Shown here piece after piece: positions 10,601-22,084 of a DNA stretch of 64,000 bases (within the stretch, counting starts at the first letter, position 1; each line of letters begins with the position of its first letter). The stretch is from Micropterix aruncella. Its lineage: Eukaryota; Arthropoda; Insecta; Lepidoptera; Micropterigidae. Location of the stretch: the NCBI GenBank assembly GCA_944548615.1, contig OX155967.1, forward strand, positions 18,918,067-18,982,066. The letters run 5' to 3'. The notes under the pieces are model-generated. The model worked only from the letters and a program-made list of their open reading frames with translations. It was not told the DNA's origin and searched no databases. The position numbers and the translations under genes were made by a program.

Positions 10601-11102
10601 ACATACGCCAGCTTATATTATATTTTAACTACTAAACCGCGGTAGAATACTAAAAACCGCAATAAAACGCCGTGGTTTATTTACGCCGACCTGGGGTCAC
10701 AGAGATGCCGATCAACAGAGTGATTATGTGGCAACGACAGCGACCATATACTACTTGCAAAATCAACTTGTCCTTCTTTTAGGAATATTAGAATATGCAA
10801 AGATATAAATTATATGCTGAGAGTGAATTTCGTCAAAAAATGTTATATTTGACGAAATATTCTACGGAAATCATTTAAAAATAAGTGGTGTGTCACAATT
10901 TTGGTCAGATCGCTTGCGACATCGATGCGTTATTAAAGATATGATTAATTAGTTTGTTCTATTATGTTGTTTTAATGTTTAGACATCTTAATTAATTGAG
11001 TTTTATCGATTAGCTAGAATAAATTGCTTTCCTAATTACGATTTTTACTTTCCCGGCCCACCAACCGACGAGGAGGGAAACTATTGTGAATGCGCATTTT
11101 TT
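10601..11102. other. Gene-free segment
   Basis: Nothing recognisable as a gene or RNA. Moderately AT-rich, with no repeat boundaries that I could define. Confidence 0.4.
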
Positions 11103-11578
11103 TTACGGAAATATTTTTGTTTGAGCCCCCCTGAGACTATTAGGACCATTTCCAGATGGAAATGGTCTAAATAGTTTCAGAGGGCCCACATGGAGATGGC
11201 TATTTGTCTCTATGTGTCTCTGTGTGTGCATTCTTCACGACAGCGCCAAACGCTTAATCCGATTGAGCTGGAATTTGGCATGCAGGCATCATTTGGTCAT
11301 GGCAATAGTTGAAAAAGGTCGAAATCGGTCCACCAGGGATTTACGGAAATATTTTTGTTTGAGCCCCCCTGAGACTATTAGGACCATTTCCAGATGGAAA
11401 TGGTCTAAATAGTTTCAGAGGGCCCACATGGAGATGGCTATTTGTCTCTATGTGTCTCTGTGTGTGCATTCTTCACGACAGCGCCAAACGCTTAATCCGA
11501 TTGAGCTGGAATTTGGCATGCAGGCATCATTTGGTCATGGCAAGAGTTGAAAAAGGTCGAAATCGGTCCACCAGGGAG
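11103..11578. repeat. Near-identical 238 bp tandem duplication
   Basis: Bases 11103-11340 and 11341-11578 are two head-to-tail copies of one 238 bp segment, both starting TTACGGAAATATTTTTG and ending CACCAGGGA. The only difference noticed is CAATAG versus CAAGAG near the end of the unit. Each unit contains a short hairpin, CCATTTCCAGATGGAAATGG. The near-identity means a recent duplication or an assembly artefact. Confidence 0.9.
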
Positions 11579-12207
11579 GCGCACTAGTCATATATCCATC
11601 CTCGAAAGATTGGACTCGAAAAATTTCATACACAGATACCTTGATGGGCCGAAATTACATTGTGAAGTGTTTGGAATACCTGACAAACAAGCTGCACAAA
11701 TAATATTTAAATTCTGTCATACAAAAGTATGTATCTTCATTGCGTTGTGTCGCTCGTTCGAAATTTGAATTTTACGGCGACGAGCGCTTGCAATTTGATT
11801 TTTAAATTGAATGATATGACGTCCTTGGCTAATTGTCGGGAAAGTCTTGGGGTGACACATCTGTTTTTTTCATTGTATTACAGCTAGAAAGTATTCTTAA
11901 ATATAAGGGTATTTCATTACAAATCCATGGAATACTCTTCTGTATATCACCGTCTCCTGTAGATATTTATAAAGAAAGGAACGAATAATTTCTCATTGTG
12001 GTATTTCATCTAAGCTGAAACAACTGTTTGAAGCCGTCATTATTCAAAAATCATAAAATTATTCAATGGACAAATAAAAGGAAGTGAATATAGACTTCCT
12101 GACTTATGCTAGCGTGCCACTGCTGATTTCAGCCAATCGGCTTTGTCCGTCAAAGCTTATGTACATATTTTTGTGTTTGTGACTCAGCGTTTTCTTCCTC
12201 GTTTCCC
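11579..12207. other. Gene-free segment next to the second TTAA element
   Basis: A short plus-strand stretch (11595-11720) reads LERLDSKNFIHRYLDGPKL and on, without stops for about 60 codons, but has no motif I recognise. A hairpin-like pair around CGACGAGCGC is present. Otherwise AT-rich. Confidence 0.35.
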
Positions 12208-12211
12208 TTAA

Positions 12212-13493
12212 GGCGACATGATAGCTGGAAACGACCAGATCTGAAGAATTTTAGTTTTATGAGTTTTTCGAAAAATATAAGCAATAATTAAAAAAAGTTT
12301 CTCAGTGAATCCCTCGATAAGGAAGCAATTTAAAATTTTGATTCAAAAAAGTTGCTCATTGCCTTGGACATTAAGGCTTTAAACTGACTTCGAAAACTTT
12401 CAGGCGCGATTTTTTTTTAAATAAGCCAGTTGATAGGAATCCCTACTCTTGGTATAGTCAAATTGAATAACTGTATTATACATTATGTGGTATATATATT
12501 TTTTTAATATCGACTATTATTTTTTAATTGTAAAATAATTAATATTTCAATTTATTTTAAAATTATTGGAGCTGCTAAAATACTGCAGATAGTCAAAATA
12601 TAAAAACGAAGAGTCGGTTATAAAACAGTAAAATTAAAATTATAAAAAATATAACATTAAATCAATAACAATGTCGCAATAGAAATAGTCAATATATTTT
12701 TTTATAATATAATCCATCGTTGATAATCAATGATTGTATTTAGTAATGTAAATAATCAAAATTAGAAAATTAAAAAAAAATAAAATAAGAAAAGATTGTA
12801 ATATAAATAATTATGGAAGATTAGGAAAATCAATACTCTCAAAGTCCTTAACAGAATACATTGGGTTCTTAATAAGCATATCCTGGACCTTGCTCTTAAA
12901 TTGAACGTCTCCAAGACCCCTAACGCACAATGGAATCTTGTTATAAAACATATTTGACTGATACAGGAAACTATTTCTAACCTTACTCGCACGTTGCAAG
13001 GACGCAAGTCTTGTTTGTTTCGCGTGTTATGCGAATGAACATCCGAATTTGTTGGAGTGGTGCTGATATTTTTTCGTACGTACATAACACCCTGGTATAT
13101 ATAAGAGGCATACAATGTAAGTGGTGAGAGTGTTTTATTATAATTTCATTATATTGACTGGTTAATTCTCTAGGGCAGCACTTATCCATATTTTTTATTT
13201 AGGCCCTAAATAAATTACAATTAATTAAAACGTGAGAGCGCTCTGAGAGTTCCGCTAAATATGTTTTGCCATTAACACCCTTATATAACCACTGCGTAAA
13301 GATAATTTTTCTGTGCTAGCGCTGCGATAGAGCATTTAGTATTCGACTGGTAGGCGGCGCGAGCGGACGTAGAATCTCCGTTTGACGCTTCGTCAACGCT
13401 AGATTTTTATTAGTCAAACACTACAAAATTGACCCCGCCTATTTTTTCGCGTGTACGCCCTTTTCGGATATTTTTCTGAGGTCTCATGTCGCC
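12212..13493. mobile_element. 1.3 kb TTAA-flanked element with GGCGACATGA ends
   Basis: TTAA at 12208-12211 and 13494-13497 flanks inverted ends GGCGACATGA on both sides (right end read inward continues GACCTCAG). The first seven bases differ at one position from the 5 kb element at 3707-8741, so the two look like one family. Both also share a TTTTTCGAAAAA-like stretch near the left end. It holds no transposase and contains a minus-strand non-LTR tail (12836-13190), so it is a non-autonomous or composite relative. Confidence 0.7.
12836..13190 (-). pseudogene. Non-LTR retrotransposon ORF2 C-terminal fragment
   Basis: In two adjoining minus-strand frames there is a SHNTRNKQDLR block followed, after a frameshift near 12995, by ASKVRNSFLYQSNMFYNKIP and a final charged helix. 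The same C-terminus is encoded on the plus strand at 43460-43722, so both are copies of one family. The reverse-transcriptase core is absent; the fragment is 5'-truncated and frameshifted. Confidence 0.7.
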
Positions 13494-13786
13494 TTAATAC
13501 CATACCAGCCTAAGTCAGTTTCTTTTCGCACAAACGTCGTATCCGGTGTGTTGTACCTACCGCAAGCAGTGGATCTCGAAAGTAGACCAGTCAATCGCTC
13601 GCGTGAGACTTCCAAGAGGCAAGTCGGGTCGATCAAGTACCGTTCACCATTCATCATTACATTATGCATTATCATCACGCCAGCGACCGCGAAAGACAAC
13701 TGTACTGCTACTGTAATGTACAGCATTGCGCCGTAAGAAGCATTCATAATTATAAACATAACGTAGCTAATAAACATTAAACGCAT
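13484..13786 (-). CDS. Unassigned open frame, possible membrane-protein exon
   Basis: A 100-codon minus-strand frame starts with ATG at 13786 and encodes a hydrophobic first half (two likely membrane segments, around residues 3-15 and 20-42) and a polar second half with a DPTCLLEVSRERLTGLL stretch. Its last codons run into the end of the TTAA element, so the insertion may have cut an older reading frame. A possible splice donor (G|GTAGGT) lies near 13561. I do not recognise the product. It may be a chance frame; the reason to list it is its coding-like composition, unlike the flanking AT-rich DNA. Confidence 0.2.
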   Translation of the reverse strand: MRLMFISYVMFIIMNASYGAMLYITVAVQLSFAVAGVMIMHNVMMNGERYLIDPTCLLEVSRERLTGLLSRSTACGRYNTPDTTFVRKETDLGWYGIKAT

Positions 13787-14001
13787 ACATACTCATCTTA
13801 AAGACGACGATTGTGACCAACCGTCATATAGGGCAGTACCATTGATTATATAGCGCATTAGATCACGCATATCGTACTACATTTCGGCAACCAGGATATT
13901 ACTACGAAACGCAACGTGTAGAAGGCACTCGTAGTTCCAAAAATAGATTAATCACCTATTATGTGTTTGTTTGTACTCATTTCACATTTCAAACGCGTAG
14001 C

Positions 14002-14129
14002 ATGAAGAGCAAAAATAAAATAACAGAACCACTGGAAACCAAAGTTACAAAAGGCAATGAGTCGAGAGGCGGAGCTGTTATAACTTCTACAGACCTGTGG
14101 GATCTTATGAGAGAAATCCAGCTAATGCG
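14002..14129 (+). pseudogene. Non-LTR ORF1, first part (interrupted by copia)
   Basis: An ATG at 14002 (an in-frame open stretch extends back to 13963) begins a charged protein, MKSKNKITEPLETK, that reaches a helix-forming DLWDLMREIQ segment and is then cut by the copia 5' LTR at 14130. The frame continues exactly at 18932 if copia and one copy of its 5 bp target duplication are disregarded, so the two pieces are one ORF. Confidence 0.65.
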
Positions 14130-14302
14130 TATTGAATATTATGGTTTTTCGTTGCAAGTCTGGCAACACTAGCACAGAACTGTCACAATAAAATGTTTTG
14201 TAACCTCAAACTGAGTCGCTGTGTTTTCTCTCATCGCGTCCCGTTTTCATTTTTGCTAGGACTTTAATTCACGCGGAACTTCCTGACTGGAACAATTCAA
14301 TA
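14130..14302 (+). repeat. copia 5' LTR
   Basis: 173 bp beginning TATTGAAT and ending ATTCAATA, a perfect 8 bp inverted terminal repeat. It contains an AATAAA-like signal (CACAATAAAATG). The 3' LTR ends ATTCAACA, the only difference noticed between the pair. Confidence 0.95.
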
Positions 14303-14317
14303 GGTTATGGGCCCAGC
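14303..14317 (+). promoter_or_regulatory. Primer binding site, initiator-tRNA-Met half-molecule type
   Basis: GGTTATGGGCCCAGC directly abuts the 5' LTR. It is complementary to the anticodon stem-loop region of insect initiator tRNA-Met, the internal primer known for Drosophila copia, not to a tRNA 3' end. Confidence 0.85.
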
Positions 14318-14735
14318 TCACGACGACTGTGTAAAGAAAAGTGCAAATGCTGAAAACGCGGTTTTTCGCGACTGAAATAGTGCAAGCGGAGAAAGTGACT
14401 ATTCTGGTGAATCGTTTTAAATCGCGTGGAATAATTCAACTGAATTAGTGCGATTTTAGATAAACGGACAAAAACAAAAGTGTCATTTCGTTTTGTGCGG
14501 TATTTTTTTAGTGGGTGCAGCGATTACTTTTGAGGTTAGAATCAGCATTTTTTCTGTCTGAAAAACTGTGGTGCGTCGATAGCTGTTTTTTTTGTGCGTG
14601 ATTTCATCATCGCGTGGTACAAGGAAAACGTTTTTTCTCAACGCGCAGTTTTCGGGAGAGAGTTTCTTTTGGATTGAAATTGAAAAGTTTTTTTTTTCAG
14701 AAAATTTCAAATCCGGCAATTCGAAAACAGAAGAA

Positions 14736-15964
14736 ATGGAAGGTGATCGAATAAATATCTAAAAATTGGAAGGTGTCGGTGAGTCTTGCAATTGGCTGAC
14801 ATGGAAATTCCAAATGCGTCAAATTCTGGAGGATAATGAATTATTCGATATTGTCGATGGAGCCGAAGAGAAGCCAACGGCTGCAGAGCCGGACTATGCA
14901 ACAAAAATAGTCGTTTGGAAGAAGAAAGACGCCAAATCGAGACGAATCATTTCGACAGCACGCAGAAGGCAGGCGGTAATGCAAATTATGACCTGTGCGA
15001 CAGCAAACGAGATGTGGGAAATGCTCAGAGGAACCTATGAGCATACATCGAAGGCAAACACACTACTTTTGCAACAAAAGTATTACAGTTATGCGAAGAA
15101 GGCAGGAGATGATATTGCGACGTTCTTATCGAAATTAATGGAAATTGTGCAACAGCTGCGAGATCAAAAGGAGACCATATCCGATTCCATGGTAATTTCG
15201 AAAATTTTAATAACGTTACCTGCTGAATTCAATCATTTTCACAGTGCATGGGAATCTGCAAGTTCTGAAAGTCAAACTTTGACAAATCTGCGAGCGCGAT
15301 TAATGGCAGAAGAGCTTCGCCTGAAATCGCAGGGACAAGTCGAAGAGGTGGAAGCGCTGATAGCTAAGCGAACTTTTCCCAAGAAAACCTACAACATCAA
15401 AAAGGGAAATTCGTCGAACAGCAACAACAAATTGACGAATAAAAGCGACAAACCGAAAGGCAAGTGCTTTAAGTGCGGAAAAGAAGGTCATTGGAAGCGG
15501 GACTGCCCAGAGAAAAAGCATACCTCTGACGAGAAACGAGAAGATGGCTCGGTCGACGCGTTCATTTGTCACTCAGCGACGAGTGGAGACAAAGACACTT
15601 GGATATTAGATTCAGGGGCAACTGATCACATGAGTCACCGGCGCGATTGGTTCGAGAATTTCACTGAAATATCCGAACAAGTGAAGATAGGTAATGGCGA
15701 TAGAATTGTGGCTCGAGGCAAAGGCGAAATCAGCATTCACGCTTTCAATGGCAATGATTGGATTCGCAAGCGAGTCATGGGAGTTCTATTCGTACCGGAT
15801 CTTCAGATGAATTTATTTTCATCAGGATAGTGACAGATCATGGACATCAGCTGAGCATGGACAACAAACGTTGCGAACTGTTGAAAAACGGAAACGTAGT
15901 TGCAGTGGGAGTTCGTAGAAACGGTTTGTTCCAGATGCTGTTCAAGGTGAATCAGATTTCATGA
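14736..15964 (+). pseudogene. copia gag and protease region, three lesions
   Basis: The likely start is ATG 14736 (GAAATGGAAGG), but codon 9 is TAA (14760-14762). From the next codons the frame is open to TAG at 15828-15830. Numbering from 14766: a copia gag domain with LTWKFQMRQI near residue 11, a CCHC zinc knuckle CFKCGKEGHWKRDC at 234-247, and the aspartic protease active site DSGA at 282-285. Near 15826 the frame must change by -1 (mod 3) to reach the following block, which runs to TGA at 15962-15964. A small deletion there is the simplest explanation. In intact copia elements one ORF covers this whole region, so this copy cannot make the full polyprotein without read-through. Confidence 0.85.
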
Positions 15965-18655
15965 ATCGAGGCTACAGCAAACGTAGTAATAAAGAAGAGA
16001 TCGCTTTGTTCGTGGCACGAGCGACTTGGACATCAAAACGTCATACATGTGAAGAAGTTTCTGCAGACTCGAAATATTGAATTCATCAATGAAGATTTCA
16101 CATGTGAAGCATGCGTACTTGGAAAACACCATCGAGGTAGCTTCAAGAATCGTGAGGAGAAGTCGAAAGCGTGTGGCGAAGTCATTCATACTGACGTGTG
16201 CGGACCATTCCAAGAAAATTCGATAGGTGGCGCCAAGTATTTCTTACTATTGAAAGATGATTACTCACATTTTCGTTTTGTCTACTTCATGAAACAAAAG
16301 TCAGAAGTAGCAAGCATCATCAAGAAGTGTGTGAAGCTGATTCAGAGGACATATGGACACAAAATTCGCATTCTCAGATCCGACAACGGCACAGAGTTCG
16401 TCAACGGAAAATTGAAAGCATTTTTCGAGGAAGTTGGTATTCATCACCAGCGAACTGTGCCATACACGCCTGAGCAAAACGGCTGTGCGGAACGGGAGAT
16501 GCGAACAATCGTCGAATCAGCGAGAACGATGCTTCAGTCGAAGCAAATAGAAAAGAAGTTTTGGGCCGAGGCAGTAAATTCAGCAGTTCATGTGCTGAAT
16601 AGAACTGGAACGAGCACAGTCGCAGACAAATCACCGTATGATTTGTGGCACAACAAGGAGGCGAAGGTCGATCATCTGCGAATTTTCGGCTCGGAAGTGT
16701 TCATTCACGTTCCAAATGAAAAACGGCAGAAGTTGGATCCAAAAGCAGAAAAATGTATGTTCGTTGGTTACGATAACCATTCGAAGGGATATCGAGTTTG
16801 GAATCCGAAAACAGGCAAAATCGAAATCTCACGAGACGTCGTATTTTTGTTGGAGGAATCCATGGCCACACTGGACATCGGAGCTGAAGAAAAAACTATT
16901 GAGAGCACGGGCGATACAAACGCAAATAAAGATGATGTAAATGATGAGGATGTAGAGGAACTTTTTACTCCAGAGGAACGCGACGAACGTGGTGCGATAT
17001 GCGACCTTGACAACAAAAATGTCATAAATCGGCGTTTGCGCGATCGAAACACAATTACAGCAGCGAAGCGTTTGACATATTTCGCATCGGGACATCATTC
17101 GGCAATGTTAGCAGTCACTGAAGAGCCAAGAACTTTTGAAGAGGCGATTAAATCGAGTGACCACCGACAGTGGAAACAGGCCATGAACGAGGAGTACGAT
17201 TCACTCATAAAAAATCGTACGTGGACTTTGGTTAAGGCACCAGTTGATCAAAGAGTTATAGATAATCGATGGGTCTATAAAGTCAAGCAGAATCCAGACG
17301 GAAGCATTGATCGCTACAAGGCGCGATTGGTAGTGCGGGGATTTACGCAGCAATATGGCATCGATTACCACGAAACTTTCAGCCCGGTGGTAAAGTTCAC
17401 ATCGATCAGAGCAATCCTGGCGTCGGCGACATCGAAGAAAATGAAGTTGAAGCAGTTTGACATCAAGACGGCATTTCTAAATGGAGATTTAGAGGAGAAT
17501 GTCTACATGAGCCAGCCGATTGGATATGATGATGAAAGCGGGCGAGTATGTAAGCTATCAAAAAGCTTATATGGTTTGAAACAGGCATCACGCTGTTGGA
17601 ACAAAAAGTTTACTTTGTTCATCAACAAATTTGGTTTCAAAGCAAGTGAATCGGATCCATGTGTTTTCGTTTGCAACGGAGAAAACGGCATGCTAATTCT
17701 GGCAATTTACGTCGACGACGGATTGATTGCGGCGGAAAAGCAGGAAGCCATTGTTCCAGTCATCGGACACTTGAAAAAGGAATTCGAGATAAAAATATTT
17801 GAGCTGAAATGTTTTTTGGGACTCGAAATTGATCAGCGATCTGACGGATCGATTCACATTCACCAACAGGGATATGCAAGAAAGATACTTGATCGTTTTA
17901 ACATGACGAATTGCAATGCAGTGTCAACACCATTGGACTTTTCTCAGAATCTTGGAGATTTTGAAACAGACGAAGAGACCGATTTTCCATATCGTGAAGC
18001 AGTTGGAAGTCTGATGTATTTGGCTGTCGCTACCAGGCCAGATATCAGCTTTGCAGTTGGAAGTGTCAGCAGATATTTGGAAAAACCAGCTGCAGCCCAT
18101 GTGAATGCAGTAAAACGCATCTTAAAGTATGTCAAGGGCACGGTGGACATGGGAATTCGCTTCGAGACAGAAAACGATTTTCATTTTTGTGGATACAGCG
18201 ATGCCGATTACGCCGGAGACGTCAGTACGCGAAGATCGACGTCAGGATACGTTTTCATGTTCGGAGGAAGCGTTATCAGTTGGGGATCAGAACGACAAAA
18301 ATCGGTTGCACTGTCTACAACAGAATCCGAATATATGGCAGCATCACATGCCATAAAGGAATTGGTTTGGCTGAAAAATTTGTTGTGCGAGCTACAGCAA
18401 TCGAAATTGGACGTGCCAATATTTTTCATGGACAACCAGAGCGCAATTCGACTTGTGAAGAACCCGGAATTTCACAAGAGGACAAAACACATCGACGTGC
18501 GATATCACTTCATCCGAGAGAAATTCGAAGACGGAATATTTGAGCTAAAATACGTTCAGACGGATGAGCAGACAGCTGATATAATGACAAAGGCATTATC
18601 AAGGCCAAAACATCAACATTTTTGTACTTTGATGAATGTCATGCCAAATAATTAA
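15965..18655 (+). pseudogene. copia pol: integrase, reverse transcriptase, RNase H
   Basis: An open frame of almost 900 codons. After the WHERLGHQN gag-pre-integrase motif and the CEAC cysteine pair come the integrase residues (numbered from 16049) D49, D112 and E148, with 35 residues between the last two (DD35E). Reverse transcriptase spans about 390-640, with FDIKTAFLNGDL near 470 and YVDD at 554-557. RNase H spans about 715-860, with SDADYAGD, STTESEY and DNQSAI motifs. All catalytic residues I can check are present. The frame lacks its own natural start because it is cut from gag by the upstream TGA and frameshift, hence pseudogene. The stop is TAA at 18653-18655. Confidence 0.92.
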
Positions 18656-18746
18656 CGTAGAGTATTCAAGGAATTAATCTTAATTTTGAATTCGTTTGGT
18701 TAATTGTATTCTCAATTTTATTTTGATTCTGGCATTGACTTGTAAC

Positions 18747-18758
18747 AAAAAGTGGGAG
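18747..18758 (+). promoter_or_regulatory. copia polypurine tract
   Basis: AAAAAGTGGGAG lies immediately before the 3' LTR at 18759, the expected place for the plus-strand primer of reverse transcription. Confidence 0.85.
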
Positions 18759-18931
18759 TATTGAATATTATGGTTTTTCGTTGCAAGTCTGGCAACACTA
18801 GCACAGAACTGTCACAATAAAATGTTTTGTAACCTCAAACTGAGTCGCTGTGTTTTCTCTCATCGCGTCCCGTTTTCATTTTTGCTAGGACTTTAATTCA
18901 CGCGGAACTTCCTGACTGGAACAATTCAACA
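18759..18931 (+). repeat. copia 3' LTR
   Basis: 173 bp, identical to the 5' LTR except the penultimate base (C instead of T). Followed by the target duplication ATGCG at 18932-18936. Confidence 0.95.
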
Positions 18932-19504
18932 ATGCGAGCCGATTTCACTGCTATGCGAGAAGAAATGTCGGAATTTAAAAATAGCATCGAGTATTGCAGC
19001 TGTACTGTTGATACCATTAACACCAAAATAACAGAAATCGATCAAGCAATTAAAAGAGTTGTAATCTGCGAAGAAGAAATATTAGGTGTTAAAGCTAAAT
19101 TAAAAAACCTTGAGGAGTCGGAAAATGCCAGAAACCAAGTAGGGTTAACGAACGATGTAGAGATAAGTGGGGTGCCACACACGGATAAGGAGAATCTTTA
19201 CGCTATGATACTGCAAATGGGAACCTCAATAGGACTCCAAATGGAAGATCGAGACATTGATTATGCCTATCGCATCGTACCATGGAAACACGAACAAGAT
19301 ATAAAATCGCAGCCAAGAACTCCCCTTATGATTGCCAAGTTCTCAACACGGAGGAAGAAGGAGCAATTCATGGACGCCATTAGAAATCTCCAAAAATCTC
19401 GGTCATCAGGAATAATCACAAAAGACATGGGCCTAAACACAGTTCCAACCAGAAACACAGTTCCAACCTACTTTGGGCTGTCAAACATCCGTAATATCTG
19501 TTAA
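18932..19504 (+). pseudogene. Non-LTR ORF1, second part: coiled coil and FP-like domain
   Basis: Continues the ORF broken by copia. The first 60 codons form a heptad-rich coiled coil (EMSEFKNSIEYC, then ITEIDQAIKRV). A domain follows with NDVEISGVPHTDKENL and later RTPLMIAKFSTRRKKEQF, which resembles the baculovirus-FP-like/esterase-free ORF1 type of insect CR1-like elements. ORF1 proteins of this kind bind element RNA. The last codons contain a small tandem duplication (TVPTRN twice, near 19440-19470) before the stop at 19502-19504. Confidence 0.65.
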
Positions 19505-19509
19505 TAACA

Positions 19510-19910
19510 ATGATAGGAAAACATTATTCTGCTCTCCTTTGCCTTAATTATGGGAACATAGGGTGGGGAGGTGCAGCGAAAATTCACATGGAGTCCTTGA
19601 TTAAACCTCAGAAGCTAGTACTAAAAATTATAAAAGAAAGCCTTGGAGATACCCTTCAGATGATCTCTACAGAGAATATAACGTGCTTGACGTACCACAA
19701 CTATACGTGAAAGCGGCGCTCTGTGAGTATCAAACTAATTTAGAGTCCGCAATAAGAACTCAGCAAACAATCTGCACGCGGCAATCTCGAGCTATACATT
19801 TCGACGTCCCTCGAATGCAGACCACTTTTGGGCAGAGGCATTTTGTGTACATAGCCCCCAGGATCTTTAATATGCTAGCTAGCCGAAGATTTAAAAATGG
19901 ATGTGCCTAA
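19510..19910 (+). pseudogene. Non-LTR ORF2 C-terminal remnant
   Basis: Starts six bases after the ORF1 stop. WGGAAKIHMESLIKPQK and KLVLKIIKE are typical of the region just after the reverse transcriptase thumb. After a frameshift near 19660 comes DVPQLYVKAAL, then VPRMQTTFGQRHFVYIAPRI and the C-terminus. Endonuclease and polymerase domains are missing, which places the deletion joint between 19504 and 19510. Confidence 0.7.
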
Positions 19911-20237
19911 GTCTTCTTCTTCTTTTAAAGCCAAGATTTATTCCTGGCTAAAACATGACGCCCGGCAAAATATTCACAAAAATAATATACCGAGACAGTT
20001 CCCATCATTAAATCCTATCCTTGACAATTCTTATTATTATTATTTTCGCTGACTTTTTATTTATTACTATTATTTATTAATTAATTTTGGTGACTATTGT
20101 TTGATATTATTTGACAATTTATTTTATTTTATTTTTATTTTATTATCACGATTATTTATTTTCTGTGTTTTATTTTAAATATTTTCTATTGTGATCATTA
20201 TTTAGTGATTATTAGTTATAATTTGTAATGGTGACGG

Positions 20238-20457
<220 letters not shown>

Positions 20458-20755
20458 CTTTTCATTTTTAGATTTCTATTTTTTTCAAATCGCCGAATAT
20501 ATGTGAACTAAAAACTAGAGAGCTCGCTGCCCTGGAACAAGTCCTGGCACTTAGTTGGGCAGCAGCAGTACATACCTGCTAATGTTCATATCGGACGTGT
20601 TCAATTTTAATATTAATTTTAATACTATATTTTTTTTAATTGATATGATTGTTAGTGAGACCCATGCATTGTAAATGAATTGTAAAATTAATTAAATTAA
20701 ATTAAAATTAAATTAAATTAATTTCTAAATTACCTACTCGATAACTTCCCACATC

Positions 20756-21494
20756 CAGTCGCGGATTTATATAGGGTTTTTTGGGCTGCAGCCCAGGGCC
20801 CGCGGATATACTACTACACAAAGTACTAGTCAAGTAGGATGGATTCAATCCCAGATCTGCCTCACAATGATCAATTTGATATTGTATCACGATACTGTTT
20901 TCAGGGGGAAATGTATGAAAAATGCGTATCGTTCAGTAAAATTACTAGTCAAACTAGCTTACATTTATTTAATATTATGTTATAAAAATAAAAATCTGAA
21001 TTTACTCTTGTTTACGTATGGCCAATTTATATTGTTAGAGATGTGAGGTTGTGCAAATTGTGTGTGTGTAAATGTGTTGCTATTTTTGAAATGTTATGAG
21101 GATACATTCAGTTTCCGTTCTTCCTTTAATAATTGACCACTGAATGAGATTTTTTTAAGAACCACTATGTCAATCGTGAAATATCCAAGTGTTTGTATAC
21201 ATTTTATTTTACTTATATTAACTACTTACACACATTCTTTATACTATATTAATGTTAGATATTGTTTTACTTAATTTGGCTGGATAAATCATTATTTAAG
21301 TTGCTAAATAGCTTGTTTCGACGTTTTCTTAAGTACGTCATTGCTAATCGATTTGTCTGTTTTTAGTGAAAAGTAAAATGTCTTACAGTTGCTGCTTGTG
21401 GATCTGTTTTTGACAAAATGGCAATTAGTTTGTCAATTAGGCAGGTCTTCAAGTAATATTAGGCCAGGGCCCCATAAACTTACGGTCCGCCCTG
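20756..21494. mobile_element. hAT-like non-autonomous element
   Basis: Ends CAGTCGCGGATTTA and, inverted, CAGGGCGGACCGTAA are hAT-type (CAG start). They are flanked by an 8 bp duplication with one mismatch: CCCACATC (20748-20755) and CCCATATC (21495-21502). No transposase is recognisable inside its 739 bp. GGGCCC-rich subterminal sequence next to both ends resembles the hAT at 24813. Confidence 0.7.
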
Positions 21495-21502
21495 CCCATA
21501 TC

Positions 21503-22084
21503 CCCACCTTTTAAGGAGCAGATGGTCTTATCCTACACACATAGTATGCTCCGTGGTATACCGATGGACCTGGTCAGCGCAACTCCTGGCTGGGGTGGTG
21601 CGGTCTAATCTAATATAATGTTAAGTGAACTCACTTCTAATTTCAATGGCAAAACGCTTCACTGCACTATCATTCGCCCTTTAAATTATAACTCCCGATT
21701 AAACCGCGTTTAAAGAACCCGTAAAGCACCGGATTGATGTGTGTCAGAGGACACGAGCGCGCAGCCGACTGCATTGTTTGGTTCGTAGTTTGTTGTTGCG
21801 CGGATGTTGTTGGAGAGAGACAGCCGGCGATCGGTGGTGGCGTTGGAGGGAGACGGCAGATGTATTAATCGTGAGCACGTGAGTGAGTCGGAACATGAAC
21901 ACGCGGCTTTTATAGGTGTACCTATAGCACATAGAGTGAGATAGGTAACAGGGCGAATGTAAAGGAGGTTTCACATGCAACTCATTATATCTGGAAAGAG
22001 CCACAATACAAGGTCCTTAACCGCTCGAGCGCTCTTTTGTCCCCTATATTGGGATATAGCGTACTAAATATCCCCACAGTTTAT
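21503..22084. other. Gene-free segment
   Basis: Unassigned sequence, GC-richer between 21740 and 21900. No conserved coding frame or RNA recognised. Confidence 0.4.

Larger units (their letters stand above)
14130..18931 (+). mobile_element. Near-complete Ty1/copia retrotransposon
   Basis: Two 173 bp LTRs (14130-14302 and 18759-18931) differ at one position, the penultimate base. The element is flanked by a perfect 5 bp duplication ATGCG (14125-14129 and 18932-18936). Order: LTR, primer site, about 430 bp leader, gag with zinc knuckle, protease, integrase, reverse transcriptase, RNase H, polypurine tract, LTR. That domain order (integrase before reverse transcriptase) defines copia-type elements. 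Three coding lesions are present, at 14760, about 15826 and 15962. Confidence 0.95.
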
